Below are positions 1-6,281 of a DNA stretch of 7,784 bases, piece by piece (positions within the stretch are counted from its first letter, which is position 1; every line of letters begins with the position of its first letter). Under the pieces are notes generated by a model that saw only the letters and a program-made list of their open reading frames with translations, had not been told where the DNA came from and did not search any database. Made by a program: the position numbers and the translations under genes. The stretch comes from Pseudomonadota bacterium (lineage in GTDB: Bacteria > Pseudomonadota > Gammaproteobacteria > Burkholderiales > Burkholderiaceae_C), in NCBI GenBank assembly GCA_023442945.1, contig JAEZWW010000068.1, forward strand, positions 1-7,784, read 5' to 3'.

Positions 1-423
1 GGTCAGGCGCGCGCCGCAAGCCAGCAGCACGGCCACGCCCGCAGTGCCGACCAGCAGCACCGGCGTCAGTAGCGCGGCGTGGGGTTCGGTCAGGAACTTG
101 TGCACGCCGACCGAGGGGATCCACGCCAAACCGGCCAGCAGCGCAGCCACGCCGGCCCAGCGGTGGCGCTGGCCCAGCAACCGCAGCGCCGCCAGCCCCA
201 GGGCCAGGTTGGTGGCGACAAAGGGCAGCTTTTCAGCCGGCGGGTGGGGCTGCGTGCCGGCCAGGGTGGCGGCGAACATGGTGGCGCTGAAGGTCAGCAG
301 CGCGATCACCGCCGCCTGCGCGAGCTGCGCGGTGGCGTGGGAAGGGGCGGCTTCGGCGGGTGTCGCCGGTGGCGCGGCGGGTGCGGTGGCGGACGTGGGA
401 AAGGGTGCGGCAGGCTGGGGCAT
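1..423 (-). CDS. Small multi-spanning membrane protein, C-terminus cut by window edge
   Basis: The minus-strand frame opens with ATG at 423 and runs without a stop for 141 codons to base 1, so the 3' end lies outside the window. Residues 1-32 are rich in Ala, Pro and Thr and look unstructured. They are followed by four hydrophobic stretches at roughly 33-56, 66-84, 88-106 and 116-138, giving a probable four-helix inner-membrane protein. The frame is probably near its end, since the last helix is almost complete. A GAGGT sequence (427-431) lies 3 nt upstream of the ATG, a slightly short Shine-Dalgarno spacing. The gene follows the Crp/Fnr-type regulator on the same strand after a 97-bp gap, so it could be that regulator's target or the last gene of the same transcript. 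I do not recognise the family, and no catalytic motif is visible. The call as a real gene rests on hydrophobicity pattern, start and position. Confidence 0.65.
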   Translation of the reverse strand, partial: MPQPAAPFPTSATAPAAPPATPAEAAPSHATAQLAQAAVIALLTFSATMFAATLAGTQPHPPAEKLPFVATNLALGLAALRLLGQRHRWAGVAALLAGLAWIPSVGVHKFLTEPHAALLTPVLLVGTAGVAVLLACGARLT

Positions 424-468
424 GGGACCTCGTGAACGCAAGAAGAACGAGGTGCGCAGCGTAGGCCG

Positions 469-485
469 GGCGCGGGGCGCGCGCC
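469..485 (-). terminator. GC-rich hairpin after the Crp/Fnr gene, no U-tract
   Basis: GGCGCG (469-474) and CGCGCC (480-485) form a perfect 6-bp stem around a 5-nt loop, about 35 bp past the regulator stop at 521. Neither strand has a T-run after the stem, so a rho-independent terminator is not proven. It could attenuate read-through into the membrane-protein gene or simply reflect GC-rich sequence. Confidence 0.22.
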
Positions 486-520
486 TTATCCGATGTTCAG
501 ACGCTCAGCGGTGCAGCTCT

Positions 521-1108
521 TCAGGCGTCGCCCGGGCGGCCGCGCCGGATGCGCGACAGCGACACGTCGGTGATGCCCAGGTAGCTGGCCAGGTGCAGCA
601 GCGGGATGCGTTCGGCCAGCTGCGGCTCGCGCGCGACGAAGGCGGCGTAGCGCTGGCGCGCGTCCAGCGTCAGCAGATCGTGCTCGCGCTGCAGTTTGTG
701 GCTGACCAGGCGCGCCAGCAGCTCGGTGCACAGCGGCGCCCAGGCGCCGTGGGCCTCCAGCTGCGTGCGCCACGCGGTGGCGTCGGCGCGCCAGACGGTG
801 CTGGGCTCCACCGCGCCGATGGCGAACAGCGAGGGCGCGCCCCACATCGCCGGGGTCAGCGGGCACAGCAGGCCGCCGTCCAGGAAGAAGTTCTTGTTGA
901 ATTCGCGCCCGTCGCGGCGGGTGAAGAACAGGCGCAGCGCACCGCGCTCGATCCACAGCGCGTGGCGCCACGGCTGGCCCTGCAGCAGCAGGTGCGCGCC
1001 CTTGTCCACGCCCAGCGGCGTGAAGCCACGCGCCAGCGTGGCCACGGCCGGCGCCGCCAGCTGCGGCAGCGTGGCGGCCAGCGCGTGGGTCAGGGCGGGC
1101 GCCGTCAT
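521..1108 (-). CDS. Crp/Fnr-family transcriptional regulator
   Basis: This 195-aa protein has the layout of a compact Crp/Fnr regulator. Residues about 20-115 fit a cyclic-nucleotide-binding-type beta-roll, with the segment LLLQGQPWRHALWIERGALR (41-60) in the usual position. A long helix follows (about 120-160), then a C-terminal winged-helix segment. The recognition helix region LLHLASYLGITDVSLSRIRR (170-189) is the clearest motif. There is no Fnr-type N-terminal cysteine cluster and no obvious cAMP-binding Arg-Ser motif, so the effector is unknown; it may be cytosolic and bind a different ligand or none. The ATG at 1108 lies 16 nt after the srkA stop without a clear Shine-Dalgarno, which suggests translation following the kinase on one mRNA. 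Likely targets are itself, the kinase operon or the downstream membrane protein (inference). Family assignment is fairly firm; specific function is not. Confidence 0.8.
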   Translation of the reverse strand: MTAPALTHALAATLPQLAAPAVATLARGFTPLGVDKGAHLLLQGQPWRHALWIERGALRLFFTRRDGREFNKNFFLDGGLLCPLTPAMWGAPSLFAIGAVEPSTVWRADATAWRTQLEAHGAWAPLCTELLARLVSHKLQREHDLLTLDARQRYAAFVAREPQLAERIPLLHLASYLGITDVSLSRIRRGRPGDA

Positions 1109-1124
1109 GGCTGGCGTGCCGTGT

Positions 1125-2177
1125 TCACACCACCAGCGCGGGCGCCTGCATGGCCTCGATCTGGTCGGTCAGCATGTGGATCTGGCCGCGCCAGTAGTCG
1201 GGCGTGCCAAACCACGGGAAGGCGGCGGGGAAGGCCGGGTCGGCCCAGCGCTGGGCCAGCCAGGCGCTGTAGTGGATCAGGCGCAGGGTGCGCAGCGGCT
1301 CGATCAGCGCCAGCTCGCGCCGGTCGAAGTCGCGCACCTGCTCGTACCCGTCGATCAGCGCGCCCAGCTGGCGCTGCTGTTCGTGCCGTTCGCCGGACAG
1401 CAGCATCCACAGGTCTTGCACGGCGGGCCCGGTGCGGCAATCGTCCATGTCGACAAAGTGCGGGCCGCCACCGGGCGCGTCCAGCGGCGTCCACAGGATG
1501 TTGCCGGCGTGGCAGTCGGCGTGCAGGCGCAGCGTGGTGATGGGTGCGATATTTGAATCAAATCGGCCTGTGGCCCTAGAGGGATCTGCGCGGGCAGCTG
1601 CGATTTCGATAGCGTTCTGGCTCACCTCGGCCCATTCGGCCTGCACCTCGGGCGCGACCGCGCCGTGCGCCAGCAGCCAGTCGCGCGGCGTGTGGCCGTG
1701 GGTGTCGGCGTCGATCGCCGGGCGTTCGGTAAAGGGCGCGGCGGCGCCGACGACGTGCAGGCGCGCCAGGAAGCGACCGATGGCCTCCAGCGTGTCGGGG
1801 TCGTCCAGCTCGGGCGCGCGACCGCCGCGGCGCGGGCTGACGCTGAAGAGGAAGCCCGCGTGTTCGTGCAGCGTGCGCCCGTCCAGCACCAGCGGGCCGA
1901 CCACCGGCACCTCGGCCGCCATCAGCTCGGCCGAAAAGCGGTGTTCTTCGGCGATCTCCTCGGGCCGCCAGCGCCCAGGGCGGTAGAACTTCAGCACCAC
2001 TGCCGGGTGCGTGTCGGCCAGCGGCGTGCCGGGCTCCAGGTGCGCCAGGTAGACGCGGTTTTCGTAGGAGTTGAGGGGCGTGAGCCGCCCGTCGGCCATC
2101 AGCCCGACGGCAGACAGCGCGTCGACGACCAGGTCGGGTGTGAGGGCGTCAAACGGGTGCGCAGCGGGTGAACTCAT
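1125..2177 (-). CDS. srkA: SrkA/YihE/RdoA-family stress response kinase, with repeat-derived internal segment
   Basis: This 350-aa protein is a cytosolic Ser/Thr protein kinase of the aminoglycoside-phosphotransferase (APH) fold. In E. coli, SrkA phosphorylates proteins and protects against envelope and oxidative stress. Visible motifs are LNSYENRVYL (35-44, the nucleotide-loop equivalent), the ATP-binding lysine K63 in LKFYRPGRW, the catalytic loop LHADCHAGNILW with D221 and N226, and FVDMDD with metal-binding D243. The length is slightly above the roughly 330 aa of E. coli SrkA. Part of the excess is residues about 189-208, encoded by a 58-bp interspersed repeat that lies in frame only 11 residues before H219. 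That stretch uses codons rare in the surrounding gene (AGG, TCT, TCA, AAT, TTT). The ATG at 2177 has no visible Shine-Dalgarno and is preceded by a 7-bp hairpin. A Crp/Fnr gene follows 16 nt downstream. The kinase motifs are intact, so I treat the gene as functional. Confidence 0.92.
   Translation of the reverse strand: MSSPAAHPFDALTPDLVVDALSAVGLMADGRLTPLNSYENRVYLAHLEPGTPLADTHPAVVLKFYRPGRWRPEEIAEEHRFSAELMAAEVPVVGPLVLDGRTLHEHAGFLFSVSPRRGGRAPELDDPDTLEAIGRFLARLHVVGAAAPFTERPAIDADTHGHTPRDWLLAHGAVAPEVQAEWAEVSQNAIEIAAARADPSRATGRFDSNIAPITTLRLHADCHAGNILWTPLDAPGGGPHFVDMDDCRTGPAVQDLWMLLSGERHEQQRQLGALIDGYEQVRDFDRRELALIEPLRTLRLIHYSAWLAQRWADPAFPAAFPWFGTPDYWRGQIHMLTDQIEAMQAPALVV
1556..1613 (-). repeat. Interspersed repeat copy A, inside srkA coding sequence
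   Basis: Read on the minus strand from 1613 to 1556, this segment aligns without gaps to plus-strand 4109-4166. By hand count it matches at 45 of 58 positions. Conserved blocks are GCTATCGA, AGCTG, CGCGCAGAT, AGGGCCA and GGCCGATTT. The block is AT-richer than its surroundings and is fully open in the srkA frame, encoding about residues 189-208. The element runs along the coding strand of srkA. Confidence 0.8.
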
Positions 2178-2189
2178 GCGCCGATTGTG

Positions 2190-2211
2190 GCCCGGCGTCG
2201 GGGTGCCGGGC
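2190..2211 (-). terminator. Hairpin between the DUF3617 gene and srkA
   Basis: GCCCGGC (2190-2196) and GCCGGGC (2205-2211) form a perfect 7-bp stem with an 8-nt loop. It fills much of the 49-bp gap between the DUF3617 stop (2227) and the srkA ATG (2177). No T-run follows on the minus strand, so it could be an incomplete terminator, an mRNA-stabilising 3' hairpin, or a leader structure that affects srkA initiation. The stem ends only 12 nt before the start codon. Confidence 0.35.
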
Positions 2212-2226
2212 GGCGCACGGCGCGGC

Positions 2227-2742
2227 TCAGGGCTTCTTGGCGGGCTTGGGCGGTTCCGGCTTGCTCATTTCTTCGGTGCACTCGCCGATGTAGCGGCCTT
2301 CGCCGGCCATGGTGATGCGCCCCTTGCCGCCTCCGCCGCGCTCCACATCCTGCACCAACTGGGTGGTCATGCGCTCAGCGCCGGCGGTGTTGCGCACACG
2401 CGCCTGGGTGCGGGAGCCGTCGGCCAGCTCGCAGGCCATGGCCCAGCTGGCGCCGTCGTCCGTGCGCTGGTGGTCGGCGGTGGTGCATTTGGCCTGGCGC
2501 GCGGCCAAGCGCTGCTCGTCCAGGTTGGGGGTGAAGTAGGGGTCGGCCGCCAGAAAGTCGCGCGTCAGGCACATCTGGATGGTGTGGCGGCCCATTTGTT
2601 CGAGCGGCTGGCCTTCGATTTCGCGCGTGATGGTGGACGTCATCTCCCACGCGCCGGGGGTCATGACCTTCTGGGCCGCGGCGGGCAGGGCGGCGCAGGC
2701 GGCCAGGCAGGCGAGGGCAGCGGTGACGGCGGGACGGCGCAT
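2227..2742 (-). CDS. DUF3617 domain-containing exported protein
   Basis: This 171-aa protein begins with a signal peptide: MRRP, a hydrophobic Ala/Leu-rich core (6-20), then a probable signal peptidase I site after ALPAAA (residue 23), leaving Q24 first. The mature part shows the pattern I associate with DUF3617. It has an early PGAWEMTSTIT block (29-39), then C58, C86, C104 and C155 spaced as in that family, a SWAMACEL segment (99-106), and a closing region ending in GRYIGEC. The tail (158-171) is Lys- and Pro-rich. The likely location is the periplasm; the biochemical role of the family is unknown. The ATG at 2742 is supported by GGAG at 2752-2755, spaced 9 nt. The frame continues open far upstream, antisense to the neighbouring lyase, but that part is a shadow. 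The gene is divergent from the lyase gene and lies upstream of srkA on the same strand. Confidence 0.82.
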   Translation of the reverse strand: MRRPAVTAALACLAACAALPAAAQKVMTPGAWEMTSTITREIEGQPLEQMGRHTIQMCLTRDFLAADPYFTPNLDEQRLAARQAKCTTADHQRTDDGASWAMACELADGSRTQARVRNTAGAERMTTQLVQDVERGGGGKGRITMAGEGRYIGECTEEMSKPEPPKPAKKP

Positions 2743-2756
2743 AGACAACAACTCCA

Positions 2757-2831
2757 GGGCAATGGGGCAATGCAGCGGGCCATGATAGCCCCGCCGGCAT
2801 GCCCGCCGGTGGCCCTGCACGTACCATTGCC
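2757..2831. promoter_or_regulatory. Three GGCAATG copies in the divergent intergenic region
   Basis: A perfect tandem duplication of GGGCAATG occupies 2757-2764 and 2765-2772. An inverted copy of its core, CATTGCC, lies at 2825-2831, four bases before the lyase ATG. All three lie within the 93-bp gap between two divergent genes. The arrangement is compatible with an operator shared by both promoters, but no regulator or confident -35/-10 pair could be assigned. Confidence 0.3.
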
Positions 2832-2835
2832 GACC

Positions 2836-4053
2836 ATGCAAGACGCCATCACCGACCTGATCCACCACCCGTACCAGCCGCCCGCCGGCTTTGACGCGCC
2901 GATGCCCGGCATCTTCAAGGCGTCGACCGTGATCTTCCCCAACGTCGCCGCCATGCGTGCGCGCGACTGGAAGCACAAGACCGGCTACACCTACGGCCTG
3001 CACGGCACGCCGACGACCTTCATGCTGGAAGAGCGCATCGCCGCGCTGGAAGGCGGCCTGCAGACCGTGTTGGTGCCCAGCGGGCTGGCGGCCATCGCCA
3101 ATGTCGCGCTGGCGCTGCTGAAGGCGGGCGACGAGGTGCTGATCCCCGACAACGCCTACGGCCCCAACAAGGCGCTGGCCGAGGGCGAACTGGCCGCCTT
3201 CGGCATCTCCCACCAGTACTACGACCCGGTGGACGTGGCCGACCTGGCCGCGCGCATCACGCCCAAAACGAAGCTGGTGTGGCTGGAAGCGGCCGGCTCC
3301 GTCACCATGGAAATGCCCGATTTGATCGCCCAGACGCGCCTGTGCCGCGAACGCGGCGTGGTCAGCGCGCTGGACAACACCTGGGGCGCGGGCCTGGCCT
3401 TCAACGCCTTCAACCTGGACGGCCAGGGCCTGGCGGTGGACATCAGCGCCCACGCCCTGACCAAATACCCCAGCGGCGGCGGCGACGTGCTGATGGGCAG
3501 CGTGACCACGCGCGACGAGGCGCTGCACCTGAAGATCAAGCTGACCCACATGCGCTTAGGGCTTGGCGTGGGCGCCAACGACGTCGAAGCCATCCTGCGC
3601 GCGCTGCCCAGCATCGCCATCCGCTACCGCGCCCAGGACCAGGCTGCGCGCGCGCTGGCGCGCTGGTGCCAGAGCCAGCCCGCCTTCGCCCAGGTGCTGC
3701 ACCCGGCCCTGGGCGGATCACCCGGTCACACGCACTGGCAGGCGCTGTGCGGCGCGGCCGACGAACGCGGCGGCGGGGCGGCAGCAGGGCTGTTCAGCGT
3801 GGTGGTTGACGCGCGCTACACGTCCGCCCAGGTGGACGCCTTCTGCGACGCGCTGAAGCTGTTCAAGCTCGGCTACAGCTGGGGCGGCCCCATCAGCCTG
3901 GTCGTCCCCTACGACCTGGCCAGCATGCGCGCCAACGGCTGGCCGGCGCAGCTGGCACGCGGCACGGTGGTGCGCTTTTCGATGGGGCTGGAGGCGGTGG
4001 GGGATTTGCAGGGGGATTTGGCTCAGGCGATCAAGGTGGCGTTGCCGGGCTGA
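2836..4053 (+). CDS. metC: Cystathionine beta-lyase-like PLP enzyme (Cys/Met metabolism family)
   Basis: This 405-aa cytosolic enzyme belongs to the Cys/Met-metabolism PLP family. The best fit is cystathionine beta-lyase, which splits cystathionine to homocysteine, pyruvate and ammonia in methionine synthesis. Visible landmarks are YTYGLHGTPT (51-60, phosphate-binding Tyr region), PSGLAAI (81-87), the PLP-ring aspartate D180 in ALDNTWGAG, the Schiff-base lysine K210 in SAHALTKYPSGGGDVLMG, and the substrate-carboxylate arginine R380 in VVRFSMGLE. The length is typical of MetC. I chose the ATG at 2836 because homologs begin close to this point. In-frame ATGs at 2770 and 2782 would add a Pro-rich, non-conserved extension, and none of the three has a good Shine-Dalgarno. 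The upstream gap contains three GGCAATG motifs. Related enzymes (methionine gamma-lyase, cystathionine gamma-synthase) share these motifs, so substrate specificity is inferred. Confidence 0.88.
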   Translation: MQDAITDLIHHPYQPPAGFDAPMPGIFKASTVIFPNVAAMRARDWKHKTGYTYGLHGTPTTFMLEERIAALEGGLQTVLVPSGLAAIANVALALLKAGDEVLIPDNAYGPNKALAEGELAAFGISHQYYDPVDVADLAARITPKTKLVWLEAAGSVTMEMPDLIAQTRLCRERGVVSALDNTWGAGLAFNAFNLDGQGLAVDISAHALTKYPSGGGDVLMGSVTTRDEALHLKIKLTHMRLGLGVGANDVEAILRALPSIAIRYRAQDQAARALARWCQSQPAFAQVLHPALGGSPGHTHWQALCGAADERGGGAAAGLFSVVVDARYTSAQVDAFCDALKLFKLGYSWGGPISLVVPYDLASMRANGWPAQLARGTVVRFSMGLEAVGDLQGDLAQAIKVALPG

Positions 4054-4108
4054 GCGTCGCAGTGGGCCATCGACCGCAACGGCGCTGAGGTCAGTGCGTG
4101 CGCGAGAT

Positions 4109-4166
4109 GCTATCGATAGAGTAGCTGTTCGCGCAGATGGTTGTAGGGCCAGTGGCCGATTTCATT
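4109..4166 (+). repeat. Interspersed repeat copy B, between lyase and YdjM-like genes
   Basis: This AT-richer block begins GCTATCGATAGAG and is 45/58 identical (hand count, ungapped) to the copy inside srkA. It starts 55 bp after the lyase stop and ends 35 bp before the hydrolase start, so it forms most of the leader region. An 8-bp perfect inverted repeat, AGATGGTT (4135-4142) and AACCATCT (4171-4178), overlaps and extends past it. Its loop contains GGCC-AGT-GGCC. No T-run follows, so this is a possible RNA hairpin rather than a standard terminator. Confidence 0.75.
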
Positions 4167-4201
4167 TGCAAACCATCTCCTGATCAATTCAAGCCCCTCG
4201 C

Positions 4202-5260
4202 ATGGATTCCCTTTCCCAAATCGTCCTCGGCGGCGCCGTCGCTGCGGTGGTCGTGGCGCCCGGGCACCGGCGCGCGGCGCTGCTGGCCGGCGCGGCGTTG
4301 GGCACGCTGCCGGACCTGGACAGCTTTCCCATCGCGCTGTTCACCAAAGACCCGGTGGCGCTGATGACCTGGCACCGCAGTCTGACGCATTCGCTCTTGG
4401 TGCTGCCTTTTGTGGCGTGGACGATCTGGGCGTTCTTCCGAAGGCGGGGCGGGCGTGTGGCCGCTGCGCCGCGGGCGTGGTTCTGGGCTATCCTGCTGGC
4501 GCTGGTGACGCACCCTCTGCTGGACGCGTTCACCGTGTACGGCACGCAGCTGTGGTGGCCGCTGCCGCCGGCGCCGACGATGTGGTCCAGCGTCTTCATC
4601 ATCGACCCGCTGTACACCGTGTGGCTGCTGATCGCCTGCGTCATCGCCTGGGCGGTGCCGCGCCGGCCCTTGGCGCAGGGCGCGCTGGTGGCGGGGCTGG
4701 TGCTGTCGACCGGCTACCTGGCCTGGTCATTGGTGGCCAAGACGATGGTGGAACGCGCGGCCGAGGCGGCGCTGGCGCCCCTGGGCCTGGCGCAGGCGCC
4801 GCGCTTTTCGGTGCCCATGCCCTTCAACACGCTGCTGTGGCGCGTGGTGGCGATGACGCCGGAGGGCTACGTGATCGGCGACCGTTCGCTGGTGGCCGAC
4901 CGCGGGCCCATGCGCTTTGCCGCGCACACCAGCGACGGCGCGGCCCTGCAGGCCGTGGCCGATCTGCCGGCGGTGCAGCGGCTGGGCTGGTTCAACCACG
5001 GCTTCATGCGCGCGCAGGTGCGGCCCGCTGCGGCGCCCGCGGGCGCTGAGGCACTGGTGCTGAGCGATCTGCGCATGGGGCTGGAGCCGGCCTACACCTT
5101 CAACTTCGCCGTGGCGCAGCGCGACGTGGGCGGCGCCTGGCAGGCGCTGGCGCCGCCCACGGGCGCCCGCGCCGGGCCCGGCCCGACCTTGTCGCGCGAA
5201 GGCGTGGGGGCGCTGTGGCGCGCGGTGTGGCAGCGCATCTGGCACGCACCCGCAACTTGA
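4202..5260 (+). CDS. YdjM-type membrane-bound metal-dependent hydrolase
   Basis: This 352-aa inner-membrane protein fits the YdjM/DUF457 group, annotated as membrane-bound metal-dependent hydrolases, whose substrate is unknown. Metal-ligand-like motifs lie between hydrophobic helices in the first 140 residues: H22 after the first helix, LPDLD (36-40), HRSLTHSL (58-65), THPLLD (103-108), TVYGTQLWWP (111-120) and DPLYT (135-139). Further helices follow at about 136-153 and 158-178. The second half (about 180-350) is mostly soluble and beta-rich, probably on the periplasmic side. ATG 4202 is the first possible start after an in-frame TGA at 4181-4183, and it has no strong Shine-Dalgarno. Repeat copy B sits just upstream. 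The last codons contribute one arm of an 11-bp inverted repeat that pairs past the stop codon. The family call is good; a specific function cannot be given. Confidence 0.85.
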   Translation: MDSLSQIVLGGAVAAVVVAPGHRRAALLAGAALGTLPDLDSFPIALFTKDPVALMTWHRSLTHSLLVLPFVAWTIWAFFRRRGGRVAAAPRAWFWAILLALVTHPLLDAFTVYGTQLWWPLPPAPTMWSSVFIIDPLYTVWLLIACVIAWAVPRRPLAQGALVAGLVLSTGYLAWSLVAKTMVERAAEAALAPLGLAQAPRFSVPMPFNTLLWRVVAMTPEGYVIGDRSLVADRGPMRFAAHTSDGAALQAVADLPAVQRLGWFNHGFMRAQVRPAAAPAGAEALVLSDLRMGLEPAYTFNFAVAQRDVGGAWQALAPPTGARAGPGPTLSREGVGALWRAVWQRIWHAPAT

Positions 5261-5373
5261 CGACATCAAGCTGAGGGTGCCCACCAAGTGGGTGAAAGCC
5301 CGGCTTGCGGGTGCGGGTGGCCAGGGCTAAGCTGCAGTTCATGTAGCAACAGGTCGGCCCGCAGCTTGGGCCG
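5245..5373 (+). other. Candidate structured RNA segment across the hydrolase 3' end and intergenic gap
   Basis: CGCACCCGCAA (5245-5255) is perfectly complementary to TTGCGGGTGCG (5305-5315), an 11-bp stem that spans the hydrolase stop codon. It encloses a smaller hairpin, CCCAC-CAA-GTGGG (5280-5292). Downstream, CGGCCC (5355-5360) pairs with GGGCCG (5368-5373). The 7-nt loop GCAGCTT of that hairpin is exactly complementary to AAGCTGC at 5329-5335, allowing a pseudoknot or an alternative pairing. There is no U-tract. I cannot name an RNA family. It could be a leader of the next gene, a 3'-end structure, a repeat, or the remnant of a structured element. Confidence 0.3.
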
Positions 5374-5411
5374 CCTGCCTGAGAAGCCCCCGCTGGCGCC
5401 GCCTTGCCCTC

Positions 5412-6272
5412 ATGCCCGATTCGCCTTCGTCATCCCCCTCGTCGCCCAACGCCAAGCCCGGGCCCGGCGCCGAACCCGCATACCAGCCCTACGTGCCGCC
5501 GCCGTCCACCGCGCCGATGGCGGTGATGGTGCCGCTGGGCCTCGCGGACCCGCTGCGCTGGCTGCGCCAGGGTTGGGGCGACTTCATGGCCGCGCCCGGC
5601 ATCGGCGTCTTCTACGGCCTGTGCTTTTGGGCGATGGCGGCGGTGCTGACGCTGGTGTTCCGCAACAGCCCGGAATACGTGATGTCGATCGCCTCGGGCT
5701 GCCTGCTGGTCGGCCCGTTTCTGGCGATGGGCCTGTATGAGGTGAGTCGCCGGCGCGAGCTGGGCATCGCGCCCGAGCTGTCGGCCTCGCTCACCTGCTG
5801 GGACCAGCACCTGCGCAGCATGGGCATGCTGGTGCTGGTGCTGATCGTGCTGGAACTGCTGTGGGGCCGCGCCTCGCTGGTCGTGTTCGCGGTGTTCTTC
5901 AACACCGGCATGCCGTCGACCACCGGCGTGCTGCAGGCCATCTTCAACCCCGACAACATCGAGTTCGTGCTGGTCTACCTGATGGTGGGCGGCATCTTTG
6001 CGCTGCTGGTGTATTCGACGGCCGTGGTGTCGATCCCGATGATTCTCGACCGCGACACCGACGCCATCAGCGCCGCCATCACCAGCATCCGGGTGGTGTT
6101 TGCCAACCCGATCACCATGCTGTGGTGGGGCTTTCTGATCACGCTGCTGATCGCCATCGGCCTGGCCACGTGGGGCGTGGGGTTGATCATCATTGGCCCG
6201 CTCTTGGGCCATGCCAGCTGGCATGCCTACCGCGGCGCCGTGCGCTGGCAAGAGCCAGCCGCCGCCGCGTGA
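5412..6272 (+). CDS. DUF2189 / BPSS1780-family integral membrane protein
   Basis: This 286-aa protein has a Pro/Ser-rich disordered N-terminus (1-35), then the family entry motif around WLRQGWGDFMAAPGIGVFYG (50-69). About six hydrophobic segments follow, near 62-82, 91-110, 137-162, 184-210, 232-254 and 255-268. The late block VSIPMILDRDTDAISAAITS (206-225), the NPITMLWWG segment (232-240) and the ending GPLLGHASWHAYR (262-274) are the features I recognise from DUF2189 membrane proteins. It is an inner-membrane protein of unknown function. ATG 5412 has only weak upstream purines; a second possible start is the ATG at 5517, but that would remove just the disordered tail. It follows the YdjM-like gene after a 151-bp gap with possible RNA structure, and precedes the small Lys-rich gene on the same strand. 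Confidence 0.85.
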   Translation: MPDSPSSSPSSPNAKPGPGAEPAYQPYVPPPSTAPMAVMVPLGLADPLRWLRQGWGDFMAAPGIGVFYGLCFWAMAAVLTLVFRNSPEYVMSIASGCLLVGPFLAMGLYEVSRRRELGIAPELSASLTCWDQHLRSMGMLVLVLIVLELLWGRASLVVFAVFFNTGMPSTTGVLQAIFNPDNIEFVLVYLMVGGIFALLVYSTAVVSIPMILDRDTDAISAAITSIRVVFANPITMLWWGFLITLLIAIGLATWGVGLIIIGPLLGHASWHAYRGAVRWQEPAAAA

Positions 6273-6281
6273 CGTGCCGGG

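Noticed and set aside
44..1540. Long plus-strand open frame (498 codons) over the Crp/Fnr and srkA region
   Set aside because: It is antisense to two genes with recognisable motifs, has an Arg/Ala/Gln/Gly-rich composition typical of GC-rich shadow frames, and shows no domain.
2791..2809. Direct CCGCCGG repeats around GGCATGCC in the divergent gap
   Set aside because: Short, low-complexity GC-rich sequence with no promoter-like spacing; not separable from background composition.
2071..2835. Upstream in-frame extension of the lyase reading frame
   Set aside because: It runs antisense through the DUF3617 gene and into srkA. The lyase family begins near 2836 and the extension has no domain; it is open only because GC-rich DNA has few stops.
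2743..3549. Minus-strand open frame upstream of and in frame with the DUF3617 gene
   Set aside because: It is antisense to the lyase, with His/Gln/Val/Gly-rich shadow composition. The DUF3617 start at 2742 has a signal peptide and a GGAG site.
5280..5292. CCCAC-CAA-GTGGG as a rho-independent terminator for the YdjM-like gene
   Set aside because: The stem is only 5 bp with a 3-nt loop, and no T-run follows. It is kept only as part of the candidate structured segment.
5288..5740. GTG-started plus-strand frame overlapping the DUF2189 gene
   Set aside because: Most of it is an out-of-frame shadow of the DUF2189 coding region; the part before 5412 is Ser/Cys/Arg-rich with no recognisable family and no ribosome site.
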